In this document: positions 16,888 to 25,297 of the stretch, in pieces
Layout: each line of letters begins with the position of its first letter
Position numbering within the stretch: the first letter of the stretch is position 1
Source: Mycobacterium alsense
GTDB lineage: Bacteria > Actinomycetota > Actinomycetes > Mycobacteriales > Mycobacteriaceae
DNA: 64,000 nucleotides
Direction of reading: 5' to 3'
Assembly: GCF_002086635.1 (NCBI RefSeq)
Contig: NZ_MVHD01000002.1
Location: forward strand, 186,001 to 250,000
Position numbers and translations under genes: made by a program
The notes under the pieces: model-generated
The model's database searches: none
The model's input: only the letters and a program-made list of their open reading frames with translations
Told to the model about the DNA's origin: nothing

Positions 16888-17451
16888 GTGTCGCTGCGTG
16901 ATGCGGTGTTGGCCGCGCTCCTCGAGGGCGAGGCCTCCGGATACGACCTTGCCAAGGGCTTCGACTCGTCGGTGGCCAATTTCTGGATGGCCACCCCGCA
17001 ACAGCTCTATCGCGAGCTTGACCGTCTCGCCGGCGAAGGCCTCATCCGGGCCCGCGTCGTGCACCAGGAACGCCGTCCCAACAAGCGCATGTTCTCGCTG
17101 ACCCAGGCGGGGCACGAAGCGATCCGGCGGTTCACGTCCACCGCGCCGAAGCCGTCGGTGATCCGCGACGACCTTGCGGTCAAGGTGTTGGCCGCCGACG
17201 CGGGTGACGCCCGGGCCGTCCGTGACTTCATGGTCGAACGCCTGCGATGGGCGAAAACCAAGCTGCAGCGCTATCAGCGGATGCAAGCTCGCATGCTCGG
17301 CGGCCGCGGCGAGGAGGAATACCTTGCCGGGACCGAACGCGTGGGCCCCTACCTGACGTTGCTGCGCGGAATATCGTTCGAAGAAGAAAACATTCGGTGG
17401 GCCGAGCGCGCGCTGACCATCCTCGAACAACGCCTCGCGGACCGGCCCTGA
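16888..17451 (+). CDS. PadR-family transcriptional regulator
   Basis: A 187-aa PadR protein: LRDAVLAALLEGEASGYDLAKGFD starts the winged helix, and QQLYRELDRLAGEGLIRARVV is the recognition part, followed by a long helical C-terminal dimerisation domain. GTG 16888 is used because it directly precedes the conserved start of the domain and follows the palindrome. It probably controls the divergent NTF2-like/LLM operon. The ligand is unknown. Confidence 0.9.
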   Translation: MSLRDAVLAALLEGEASGYDLAKGFDSSVANFWMATPQQLYRELDRLAGEGLIRARVVHQERRPNKRMFSLTQAGHEAIRRFTSTAPKPSVIRDDLAVKVLAADAGDARAVRDFMVERLRWAKTKLQRYQRMQARMLGGRGEEEYLAGTERVGPYLTLLRGISFEEENIRWAERALTILEQRLADRP

Positions 17452-17579
17452 ACGCGCGGCTCGACGGCGCCGCGCTGCCATGAGTTGCTGGGGACACCAA
17501 ATGAACCGCCCAACAATGTGATTGGTCGTCCGGCGGTGGTCCTCAACGGGCCCGCGGGCCATCGGCTACCGTCGGTTCA

Positions 17580-17852
17580 GTGTCAGAGGCTTCCGGTAGC
17601 GACCGAATCGACGATGTCACCCCCGGCGACCTGATCGTCGTCCACCGAGGCCGCGGCGAACGGACCTACAAGGTGATGTTCAAGGACCTCAGCGACGACC
17701 GCTGGCTCGTCACGCTCGACGGCGCGGAGGGGGAAGCCTTCCAGCTCGACCTCGCGCCCGGCACCACGGTCAAGCGGTCCCTCGCCGCGAAATGGGAATC
17801 CGCGCAAAGCCCGACGCCGAACCCCGAAGGTCGAGACGCCGTCGGGCCTTGA
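17580..17852 (+). CDS. Small conserved hypothetical protein, 90 aa
   Basis: It starts with GTG at 17580. The centre (GDLIVVHRGRGERTYKVMFKDLSDDRWLVTLDG) looks like a compact beta-rich fold and the C-terminus is disordered. No signal or membrane segment is seen. Codon use matches the neighbours. It precedes the hemerythrin-like gene by 61 bp on the same strand. The function is unknown. Confidence 0.6.
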   Translation: MSEASGSDRIDDVTPGDLIVVHRGRGERTYKVMFKDLSDDRWLVTLDGAEGEAFQLDLAPGTTVKRSLAAKWESAQSPTPNPEGRDAVGP

Positions 17853-17913
17853 CTGGTTCGGCCCGCATGGACACGATTGCCGCAGGGCGTGGCCGGCGCT
17901 GGTGGGAGGTGGA

Positions 17914-18486
17914 ATGGCCGACATCACCATCCTGATCCGTGCTGACCACGATTGGTTTCGCGAACAGTTCGCCAGGCTGGACTCGCTGCGGCCGCAGGCG
18001 GCCAACGACTCCGCGCTCGAGCGGGTGTGGCGCCCGCTCGCCGACAAGCTCGACGTACACGCCTACATCGAGGAGAAGATCTTCTACCCGCAGTTGCTCA
18101 AGCGCGGCACCGACGATCCGGAGGGCGAAACACTCGATGCCATCGGCGATCACAACGACATCCGCGACGGGGTGCGCGACGCCAACGCGGCGCGGGCCGG
18201 CACCGACGAGTGGTGGGCGGCCGTCGACCGAACCCGGGCGGCGAACGACGAGCACATGAGCGAGGAGGAACGGGACGGGCTGCCCGACTTTCGCCGCAGC
18301 GCCCCGATCGGCCTTCGCGAAGCCCTCGGGCGGCAATACAGCGAATTCATGGCCGAGCATCCCACCACCGAGGGATTGCCGATCGTCGACCGCGACCCCG
18401 AGGGTTACGTCGAGAGCGTCGAGGACGCCTCGCCATCCGGGCGCACGGACTTCTCGCTTCGCATCGGCAGCCTGAAGGGCCAGTGA
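17914..18486 (+). CDS. Hemerythrin (HHE) domain protein
   Basis: A 190-aa four-helix diiron protein. Candidate ligands are H12 (ADHDWF), H49 and E53 (HAYIEE), H80 (DHND), H114 and E118 (EHMSEEE), fitting the HHE pattern. GGAGGTGG precedes ATG 17914. Bacterial HHE proteins bind O2 or NO, or sense oxidative stress. Its stop region overlaps or abuts the next gene, an NTF2-like protein, so the two are co-transcribed. The C-terminal 60 residues are extra and acidic. Confidence 0.88.
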   Translation: MADITILIRADHDWFREQFARLDSLRPQAANDSALERVWRPLADKLDVHAYIEEKIFYPQLLKRGTDDPEGETLDAIGDHNDIRDGVRDANAARAGTDEWWAAVDRTRAANDEHMSEEERDGLPDFRRSAPIGLREALGRQYSEFMAEHPTTEGLPIVDRDPEGYVESVEDASPSGRTDFSLRIGSLKGQ

Positions 18487-18491
18487 GAGCC

Positions 18492-19016
18492 ATGGCGTCC
18501 ACCGACAGCGACGTCCTGGCGATCACCCAGCTGGTCAATCTCTACGGACTGGCCGTGGACAGCCGGCGCTGGCAGTTGTTCGACATCGTTTTCGCCGCCG
18601 ATGTCGTGGCGGACTACGGCGCGTCATCGCGGTGGACCGATCTCGAGCGGTTCAAGGCCGACTTCGCGGCGTATCACGATCCGTTCGACTCCACCCAGCA
18701 CACCATGTCCACGCACGTGGTCCACGTCGACGGGGACCGCGCGCACAGCTTTTGCAACGGCGCCTGGCGCCTGGTGCGAAATGCCGCCGACGGCGGTGCG
18801 CTGTGGGACGGCACCGGCTGGTACGACGACGCCTGGCTACGCACGCCCGGCGGCTGGCGAATCACGCGCCGAACGTGCCGCATCGCGTGGTGGACCGGTA
18901 ACCCGGCCGTCAACGAAACCATCCCCGGGGTGAGGTTCGATCTGACCACCTCGGTGCTGCGGCGCGAAGCCGACGCCGGGCGAATCGGTGTGCTCGGGCC
19001 CACCCGAGCCGGTTGA
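18492..19016 (+). CDS. SnoaL/NTF2-like protein (174 aa)
   Basis: A nuclear-transport-factor-2-like fold with the N-terminal helix pattern ITQLVNLYGLAVDSRRWQLFDIVFAADVVADYG, typical of the SnoaL_4-type subfamily (aromatic dioxygenase beta-subunit-like). The C-terminal GGWRITRRTCRIAWWTGNP is also typical. An alternative GTG at 18483 overlaps the hemerythrin stop as GTGA; either start gives a coupled gene. Such proteins act as small dehydratases, isomerases or binding partners; the substrate is unknown. Confidence 0.82.
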   Translation: MASTDSDVLAITQLVNLYGLAVDSRRWQLFDIVFAADVVADYGASSRWTDLERFKADFAAYHDPFDSTQHTMSTHVVHVDGDRAHSFCNGAWRLVRNAADGGALWDGTGWYDDAWLRTPGGWRITRRTCRIAWWTGNPAVNETIPGVRFDLTTSVLRREADAGRIGVLGPTRAG

Positions 19017-19049
19017 GGCCGCTTGGCCGACGGGTGGTTAACTGCGACC

Positions 19050-19943
19050 GTGACCAGGGAACCGGAGTTGGCGCGCCGCTTCTTCGATCGATACGAGCCC
19101 GTGCACGGCGTGACGTACTTCGCGCCGGAGTCGCGGGCGGCGTTGGACGCCCTGGGGTATCGGGGTTTTTGGATGGGCTACTTCGCCGCTCGATCGGCAC
19201 CGCTGGGCACCGTGGCGCGGGAGGTCGTGGCCGCCGTCTTCTACAACTTCGCCCCCGAGCGCGTCGCCAAGGCCCTGCCCGCGGCGTGGGAGATCGCCGG
19301 CCCCGAGGCCGCGTTGCGCGCCCGGGAGGAGTCGGCGGTGGCGGCGCTGCGCCGGTACGGAATCACCGCGGATGACGACGTGACCACCGCGGCCGCGCTG
19401 GCGGGCAAGGCGGCGCGCGCGGCTCCGGCGGACGGAAGACCGCTGTTCGCTGCGAATCTGGCGTTGCCCTGGCCCGAAGATCCGCTGGCCACGCTGTGGC
19501 ACGCGACCACGCTGCTGCGCGAGCATCGCGGCGACGCGCACGTGGCGGTGTTGGCGGCCGCCGGCATCTCGGGGCGGGAGTCCAACGTGCTACACGCCGC
19601 GGCGGGCCGAATCCCGCGCGACTACATCGCCCGCACCCGTGACTACGACGAGGCGGAGTGGCGGCGTCACCAACAGCGCCTGGCCGCGCGCGGCCTGCTC
19701 GACGATGACGGGTCCCTGACCGCGGCGGGCCGGGAGTTGAAGGACGACATCGAATCTCGCACCGACGCGCTTTCCCTCTCGGCGCTCGACGCGCTGTCCG
19801 ACGACGAGGTGGAGACGCTGTTCCAGGCCCTCACCCCGATCACCCGGGCCGTGGTCGCGGGCGGCGATGTCCCCGCCTCCACCCCGATGAGCCTGCGCCG
19901 CGACGACCTGGGCGACGGCGGTGCACATCTGGGCAACGCCTAG
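19050..19943 (+). CDS. SCO6745-family protein (conserved actinobacterial, 297 aa)
   Basis: A helical protein containing VTYFAPESRAALDALGYRGFWMGYFAARSAPLG, VAAVFYNFAPERVAKALPAAW and, later, DYDEAEWRRHQQRLAARGLLDDDG, which looks like a winged-helix module. I recall this as the SCO6745 family. GTG 19050 is preferred to an upstream TTG at 19023. Its stop TAG shares the tetranucleotide CTAG (19940-19943) with the stop of the convergent gene. The function is unknown; it may be a regulator or small-molecule sensor. Confidence 0.8.
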   Translation: MTREPELARRFFDRYEPVHGVTYFAPESRAALDALGYRGFWMGYFAARSAPLGTVAREVVAAVFYNFAPERVAKALPAAWEIAGPEAALRAREESAVAALRRYGITADDDVTTAAALAGKAARAAPADGRPLFAANLALPWPEDPLATLWHATTLLREHRGDAHVAVLAAAGISGRESNVLHAAAGRIPRDYIARTRDYDEAEWRRHQQRLAARGLLDDDGSLTAAGRELKDDIESRTDALSLSALDALSDDEVETLFQALTPITRAVVAGGDVPASTPMSLRRDDLGDGGAHLGNA

Positions 19944-20449
19944 TGTGTGGCGCCGACCGATTGTGCCACAACGGCATCCATCGGCGGTCCCGCCCCCTCG
20001 GTCATGTCGCGGTCGGCCACGGCGGTGGCCGTAGCGGTGCCGTTGCGGATCGTCCCGACGATGTCGACTCGGTCGTTGATCGCGAAATGCGCACTGGCGG
20101 TGGCGCGTTGGATGCCGTTGCGGGTGATGAAGGCGGTATTCGGCGTGACAAGATACGTCTGGGTGTATCCGTTGGCGCTGCGCGCGGTGACCGAGTCCGC
20201 CGACACCGCGACGATCTTCCCCTGCTGTCGCACCGGCTGGGAGGCCGGCGTTGGCTCCAAAGTCCCTGCCACCGTCCGCTTTTCGGGTGTGGAGTTGGTC
20301 AGCAGCGCGGCCAGGATCGCCGTGCACAGCAGCGCGGTGAAGGCGATGTCACACGCAGCCGCGGCGGCGGAGATGGTGCGTCGCGCGCTTCGACCGGTCG
20401 GAGACCGCCTTTGCCCCGACGGTTCGCTCATGCAGTGCTTGGCATCCAC
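19940..20449 (-). CDS. Membrane-anchored or exported hypothetical protein with DUF5666-like beta domain
   Basis: About 169 aa from GTG 20449, chosen for GGAAGGA six bases upstream; other in-frame starts are 20491 and 20431. A basic N-terminus precedes one membrane segment (about 32-50, TISAAAAACDIAFTALLCTA); the extracytoplasmic part includes GKIVAVSADSVTARSANGY and AHFAINDRVDIVGTIRNG, a beta-barrel-like repeat pattern. Its stop lies within the CTAG shared with the convergent SCO6745-family gene. The role is unknown. Confidence 0.75.
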   Translation of the reverse strand: MDAKHCMSEPSGQRRSPTGRSARRTISAAAAACDIAFTALLCTAILAALLTNSTPEKRTVAGTLEPTPASQPVRQQGKIVAVSADSVTARSANGYTQTYLVTPNTAFITRNGIQRATASAHFAINDRVDIVGTIRNGTATATAVADRDMTEGAGPPMDAVVAQSVGATH

Positions 20450-20560
20450 GGTCGGTCCTTCCGGCGGTTTTGCGCCGAGATCCGTCGACACCTACCGCAT
20501 CCGGTCGTTGCTCGTGGTGTTACCCGCACAACCGGGGGCGTAAACAGCGTCCGGCGCGTG

Positions 20561-21457
20561 TCAGCTCTTGGCGAGCGTGAATTGCGCGACGTCGGTGTAA
20601 CCCTCGCGGAACAGTTCGGCGCAGCCGGTCAGGTACTTCATGTACCGGTCGTAGACCTCCCGCGACTGAATCGCGATGGCCTCGTCCCGCCGCGACCGCA
20701 GGGCGGCCGCCCAGGTATCCAGGGTGCGGGCGTAGTGCAGGCGCAGCGGCTGGACGAGCCTGACTTCGAAGCCGGCGCGCTCGGCGTGCTCGACGACGGC
20801 CTTGGCGTTGGGCAGGTCCCCGCCCGGGAAGATCTCGTCCATGATGAATTTCATGAAGCGCAGCTTGGTCATGGTGATGGGCAGGCCGCGCTCGGCGAAC
20901 TCCTCCTCGCTCGGCTTGATGATGCTGTGCAGCAGCATCACGCCGTCGACGGGGAGCGCCTGGTAGGCCATCTTGAAGAAGTCGGTGTAGCGGTCACGCC
21001 CGAAGTGCTCGAAGGCGCCGATCGACACGATGCGATCCACCTCGTCGCCGAACTGTTCCCAGCCCTGGAGCAGCACGCGCTTGCTCCGTCCGCTCGCATG
21101 CGTGTCGAGCCGCCGTTGCACGTGTGCCTGCTGATTGCGGCTCAGCGTCAGGCCCACGACGTTGACGTCGTAGCGCTCGAGCGCGCGAACGATCGTCGTG
21201 CCCCAGCCGCAGCCGATGTCGAGCAGTGTCATACCCGGCTTCAGAGCGAGCTTGCCCAGCGCGAGGTCGACCTTGGCCAACTGCGCCTCTTCGAGGGTCA
21301 TGTCGTCGCGCTCGAAGTAGGCGCAGCTGTAGGTGCGCGTGGGATCCAGGAACAGCTCGAAGAACTCGTCTGACAGGTCGTAGTGCGCCTGTACGTCCTC
21401 GAAGTGCGGCTGCAAGCTGACGGCTTCGCTGTGATTTTCGGGCTTTCGAACAGGCAA
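20561..21457 (-). CDS. Cyclopropane mycolic acid synthase-family methyltransferase
   Basis: A 298-aa SAM-dependent enzyme of the CmaA/PcaA/MmaA family, which modifies double bonds in mycolic acid precursors. The SAM motif is LLDIGCGWG (78-86), the bicarbonate-site Cys is in YSCAYFERDDMTLEEAQ (C45), GAFEHFG carries the active-site Glu, and EIFPGGDLP and YMKYLTGCA are family signatures. The closest fit by memory is the PcaA/CmaA1 type. The start appears to be TTG 21457 with GAAGG upstream. It is divergent from a WS/DGAT acyltransferase, so both lipid genes share a 219-bp regulatory region. Confidence 0.93.
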   Translation of the reverse strand: MPVRKPENHSEAVSLQPHFEDVQAHYDLSDEFFELFLDPTRTYSCAYFERDDMTLEEAQLAKVDLALGKLALKPGMTLLDIGCGWGTTIVRALERYDVNVVGLTLSRNQQAHVQRRLDTHASGRSKRVLLQGWEQFGDEVDRIVSIGAFEHFGRDRYTDFFKMAYQALPVDGVMLLHSIIKPSEEEFAERGLPITMTKLRFMKFIMDEIFPGGDLPNAKAVVEHAERAGFEVRLVQPLRLHYARTLDTWAAALRSRRDEAIAIQSREVYDRYMKYLTGCAELFREGYTDVAQFTLAKS

Positions 21458-21676
21458 GGCACAACCTTCGACGTGGGTTTGATTGAACGTTCAGCGAGTT
21501 CAGCGCCACTGCTCGAAGCCGCTCGACTGTCTGGCGGGCCAGTCTACCGGCCGGTCGGCCATGCCCCGAAATCGCGATTGCCGCATTCATTCAGGTGTGG
21601 GGGCCGCCCGCCGTGGCTAAAGGGAGATGGGGGCTGTTTCGAAGGGACGTCACACGGACGGAATGAGGTCGACACC

Positions 21677-23032
21677 ATGGAACCGATATCGCCGACGGAT
21701 GCGCTGTTCCTCATCGGCGAATCACGTGAGCATCCGATGCACGTGGGATCGCTACAGTTGTTCGAGCCGCCCGAGGATGCCGGGCCGCACTTCGTCCGGG
21801 ACTCCTACCAGGCGATGCTGGAATGCACGGACGTTCAGCCGACGTTCCGCAAGCACCCGGCGTTCTTTGGGGGCCTCACCAACGTCGCGTGGTCGTTCGA
21901 CAAGGACGTCGAGCTCGACTACCACCTTCGGCGCTCCGCCTTACCCGAGCCCGGACGCGTCCGAGACTTGCTGGAATTGGCTTCCCGGTTGCACGGCAGC
22001 CTGCTCGACCGGCACCGTCCGCTGTGGGAAGCGCACCTCGTCGAGGGCCTCGAGGACGGGCGCTATGCGGTCTACACGAAGTACCACCACTCCCTCATGG
22101 ACGGTGTCTCGGCGCTACGGCTGATGCAACGCGCCTTAACCCCCGACCCAAGCGACGACGAGGTGCGGGTTCCGTGGAACCTGGCGCCCCGCAGCAACGG
22201 GAAGCGGCGCCCGCGGCCGTCGCTGCTCGACCGGGCCGGCCGCACCGCGTCGGCGTTCGCGCTGGCGCCGGGCACGCTCAGGCTCGCGCGGGCCGCGCTG
22301 CTCGAACAGCAGCTGACCCTCCCTTTCCGGGCGCCGCGCAGCATGTTCAACGTTCGGATCGGCGGTGCTCGACGGGTGGCCGCGCAGTCCTGGTCGCTGG
22401 AGCGCGTCAAGGCCGTCAAGTCCGCCGCCGGAGTCACGGTCAACGACGTCGTGCTGGCCATGTCCGCGGGGGCGCTTCGCGCCTATCTCCTCGATCAGAA
22501 CGCCCTGCCGGACGCCCCGCTGACCGCGATGGTGCCGGTCAACCTCCGCAAGCAAGACGACGACCGCGGCGGCAACCTGGTCGGCACGTTCCTGTGCAAC
22601 CTGGCGACCCACCTCGAGGACCCGGCGCAGCGGCTGGAGGTGATCAGCTCCTCGATCCGTGACACCAAGGGGGTGTTCCAGCAGTTGCCCCCGGTTCAGC
22701 AGCTGGCCCTGTCGGCGTTCAACATCGGCGGGCTGTTCTTCGGGCTCATCCCCGGCTATCTGTCGGCCGCCGCGCCGCCGTTCAACGTCGTCATTTCGAA
22801 CGTCTCGACCGGCCCCGCCGAGCCGCTGTACTGGCGTGGCGCCCGCCTGGACGGGAACTATCCGCTGTCGATCCCGCTCGATGGTCAGGCGGTCAACATC
22901 ACCGTCACCAACAACGCCGACAATCTCGACTTCGGCCTCGTCGGCTGCCGGCGCAGCGTCCCGCACCTGCAGCGGCTACTGGCCCACCTGGAGAACTCGT
23001 TGAAAGATTTGGAGCGCGCCTTCGGCGCGTGA
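21677..23032 (+). CDS. WS/DGAT-type O-acyltransferase (triacylglycerol or wax ester synthase family)
   Basis: A 451-aa acyl-CoA:diacylglycerol or alcohol acyltransferase. The catalytic motif HHSLMDG is at 137-143 with H138 and D142, and PLWEAHLVEG, NDVVLAMSAGALR and a C-terminal PFNVVISNVSTGP match the family. It is expected to make storage triacylglycerol or wax esters at the membrane. ATG 21677 is preceded by GAGGTCGACACC. It is encoded divergently from a mycolic-type methyltransferase. A hairpin overlaps its stop. Confidence 0.93.
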   Translation: MEPISPTDALFLIGESREHPMHVGSLQLFEPPEDAGPHFVRDSYQAMLECTDVQPTFRKHPAFFGGLTNVAWSFDKDVELDYHLRRSALPEPGRVRDLLELASRLHGSLLDRHRPLWEAHLVEGLEDGRYAVYTKYHHSLMDGVSALRLMQRALTPDPSDDEVRVPWNLAPRSNGKRRPRPSLLDRAGRTASAFALAPGTLRLARAALLEQQLTLPFRAPRSMFNVRIGGARRVAAQSWSLERVKAVKSAAGVTVNDVVLAMSAGALRAYLLDQNALPDAPLTAMVPVNLRKQDDDRGGNLVGTFLCNLATHLEDPAQRLEVISSSIRDTKGVFQQLPPVQQLALSAFNIGGLFFGLIPGYLSAAAPPFNVVISNVSTGPAEPLYWRGARLDGNYPLSIPLDGQAVNITVTNNADNLDFGLVGCRRSVPHLQRLLAHLENSLKDLERAFGA

Positions 23033-23048
23033 AAATGCTTTCGCGCCT
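23014..23048. terminator. Probable bidirectional terminator with alternative hairpins
   Basis: Between convergent genes, CGCGCC (23015-23020), GGCGCG (23024-23029) and CGCGCC (23042-23047) alternate, so the middle arm can pair with either flank. One hairpin has a TTC loop and overlaps the WS/DGAT stop; the other serves the opposite strand. No T tract is present, as is common in mycobacteria. Confidence 0.5.
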
Positions 23049-23500
23049 TAAACGTTGGCGCTTTCTATCGGCGCTGGCGTGGTGGTGTAATTCAGGCACA
23101 CCGTGGTGCCGCCGGGGCGTGCCTTGATGGTGCAGTGATCGGCCAGCGCGTGCATCAACATGATGCCGCGCGACGCATCGGGATCGTTCGGCTTCTTCGG
23201 CTGGTGCCGGTGCCAGCTGCCGCGATCGCTGACGCACACGCTGATGGAGTGCTCGGTGGGATCGTGGTCGGCCTGAAGCTTCATGCTGCCGACCCTTTGC
23301 TGCGCGCGGTAGGCGTGCTCGACGCAATTCGCGAGCGCTTCGCTGGCGCCCAGCACGATGTCGTCGCAGACGTCTGCGGAGACTGCGGTCGAGTCCCGCA
23401 GCCAGCGGCGCAGCGCACGGCGCAGTTCCGCCGCGGTGACGGCGTCGGCCAGACCGGCGCGCGTGAATCGCGCCGGGGTCACGTGCGCGTCAGCGGCCAT
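23048..23500 (-). CDS. RsbW-like anti-sigma factor / HATPase-domain protein
   Basis: A 150-aa GHKL-ATPase protein. The N-box is LGASEALANCVEHAYR, the G1 region is CVSDRGSWH, and the second glycine box is DASRGIMLMHALADHC. Single-domain proteins of this type phosphorylate or bind anti-sigma antagonists and inhibit sigma factors such as SigF/SigB. ATG 23500 is used. No sigma factor or antagonist is encoded next to it, so its partner is elsewhere. Its stop lies at the edge of the bidirectional hairpin. Confidence 0.85.
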   Translation of the reverse strand: MAADAHVTPARFTRAGLADAVTAAELRRALRRWLRDSTAVSADVCDDIVLGASEALANCVEHAYRAQQRVGSMKLQADHDPTEHSISVCVSDRGSWHRHQPKKPNDPDASRGIMLMHALADHCTIKARPGGTTVCLNYTTTPAPIESANV

Positions 23501-23661
23501 GGTGCAGACATACCCAGTTCCGGTCCAGGCGATGACCCCGTGCACGTCTCGCTTCGGTCACCGATCGGGAGTCGGTGGGAATCATCGCGACGAAAAAGGG
23601 GTGATTACCCGTTAATCGGCCGGCCACGCCCCGGGCGGTATGTGACTTCCGCCATACCCGG

Positions 23662-24084
23662 TCATTCCAGGACGAAGACCGGGATCTGCCGTTCCGTCTT
23701 CGCCTGGTATTCGGCGTACGGGGGGTACGCATCCACGGCGAGCCGCCACCACTGCTCTCGTTCGGCGCCCTCGACCTCGCGCGCGGTGAGGGCGACGACC
23801 TTGTCCCCGTCCTGCAGCGTCACCGCCGGGTTGGCCCGCAGGTTGAAGTACCACGACGGATGGTCGGGCGCGCCGCCCTTGGACGCCACCACCGCGTAGC
23901 GACCGTCCTTTTCGACGCGCATCAACGGGACATAGCGCCGCTTGCCGGACTTGGCCCCCGTCATCGTCACCAGGACTACGGGCCGGCCGAAGATTTCGAC
24001 TCCGTCGGTGGTGCCCTGCTGCAGGATTCGTTCGGTCTGCTCGCGCACCCAGTCGGTGGGGCTCAACTCAACTTGGTCTGACAT
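23662..24084 (-). CDS. Nitroreductase-family deazaflavin (F420)-dependent oxidoreductase, Ddn-like
   Basis: A 140-aa split-barrel protein. VTMTGAKSGKRRYVPLMRVEKDGRYAVVASKGGAPDHPSWYFNL matches the F420-binding pattern of the Ddn/FDOR-A family, including the GxKSG phosphate loop and HPxWYFNL. Family members reduce quinones or activated alkenes with F420H2 and may be membrane-associated. ATG 24084 is chosen because it begins the conserved N-terminus. It is followed by the anti-sigma gene on the same strand at 161 bp distance. Confidence 0.9.
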   Translation of the reverse strand: MSDQVELSPTDWVREQTERILQQGTTDGVEIFGRPVVLVTMTGAKSGKRRYVPLMRVEKDGRYAVVASKGGAPDHPSWYFNLRANPAVTLQDGDKVVALTAREVEGAEREQWWRLAVDAYPPYAEYQAKTERQIPVFVLE

Positions 24085-24129
24085 GGCTCGCACAACACCG
24101 AGACAAGGCCTGGCCATTCCCGCCGCCGT

Positions 24130-25206
24130 CTAGCGAGCCCCCGGCGAGAGGAGCGCCGGGCGGTGGCGGACCTGGTTTCCACCGGCGCGTTTGGCCTCGT
24201 ACATGGCGGCGTCCGACGTGCTGATGAGATCGTCGATGAGTTGTGTGTCGTCCGTGGGCGGGGCGATGTCGAGGGCGACACCCGACGTTCCGATGCTGGC
24301 CGTGATCGGGAACGGAACGTCGGCGATGGCTCGGCGAAGCCGCTCGGCCATGCGCACGGGGTTGGGTGTGGTGTCGGTGTCGACGATCACGAACTCCTCG
24401 CCCCCGATGCGGCCGATCACGGCAGAGCCGGCGCAGCTCTGCCGCAGCGCCTCGCCGACCGCGACCAAAACCTGGTCGCCGACGGCATGCCCCTGGGTGT
24501 CGTTGATCTTCTTGAAGTCGTCCAGGTCGATGACCGCGATCACCAGGTACCTGCCCGGGGATCGGCGCCGCAGCGTGATCAGTTCGTGCACAGCGTCGTA
24601 GAAGGACCGCCGGTTGTGCAGGCCCGTGAGCGCGTCGCGATCGGAAGCCAGCAGATCGGTTCGCAGCGTGTGCACCAACGACCGGATCCCGAACGGCACG
24701 CCGATGTTCAGCGCGGTCACCGTGATCAGGCCGGCGCTCGTCAGGGCGATGTCGCCCGTGGCGGCGGTCAGCCGGTGCGCCAGAGTGGCCGCGCAGGCCG
24801 CGGCCACGACGAAGTTGGCGAACACGTAGTGGCCGGTGTGAAAGTAGGCGGTGAACCCGCCGAGAATGGCGAACGTCGTGCATCCCATCAAGCCCGCGTA
24901 GGGATTCGCCAGGCCCAAACATGTCACAGCGATTGCGGCCGTTGCGCCCAGCGAGAAACCGATCGACTGACGCCGGGTGGGCCAGCGCAGCAACCACCAG
25001 AACGCGCCGGCGAATCCCAGCGCCGCTATGCCGACGAAGGCCGCCCTGAGAGTCGGGTCGGCCGGTCCCGTGGGAGTGCGCAGCATCAGCAGAGGAAGCG
25101 CAGCCTGCGATGCGGTGAAGGCGAACGTTGCTCTCCGCCAAATGGTCTGCAGCCCACGGCCCTTCAAATAGGCACTGACACCTTCGTACTGATCGGGTCG
25201 GGTCAC
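24130..25206 (-). CDS. Membrane diguanylate cyclase (GGDEF), first paralogue
   Basis: A protein of about 358 aa from GTG 25206. The N-terminal half has about six membrane helices, and the C-terminal GGDEF domain carries DRDALTGLHNRRSF, DLDDFKKINDTQGHAVGDQ and an intact GGEEF at 268-272. It should make cyclic di-GMP. No RxxD inhibitory site precedes GGEEF at the usual distance. The start was chosen over an upstream TTG. The same layout appears in the gene at 29831-30895, and both begin with a DQY-containing N-terminal stretch, so they are paralogues. Confidence 0.9.
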   Translation of the reverse strand: MTRPDQYEGVSAYLKGRGLQTIWRRATFAFTASQAALPLLMLRTPTGPADPTLRAAFVGIAALGFAGAFWWLLRWPTRRQSIGFSLGATAAIAVTCLGLANPYAGLMGCTTFAILGGFTAYFHTGHYVFANFVVAAACAATLAHRLTAATGDIALTSAGLITVTALNIGVPFGIRSLVHTLRTDLLASDRDALTGLHNRRSFYDAVHELITLRRRSPGRYLVIAVIDLDDFKKINDTQGHAVGDQVLVAVGEALRQSCAGSAVIGRIGGEEFVIVDTDTTPNPVRMAERLRRAIADVPFPITASIGTSGVALDIAPPTDDTQLIDDLISTSDAAMYEAKRAGGNQVRHRPALLSPGAR

Positions 25207-25297
25207 CGTCGATGACTCCGCGGTGGATTTGCCACGTGAAGAATTAAAGACCAACCGCGATAATGTGCAAACTCGACCAAGAGCTGCCCGGCGCTTG

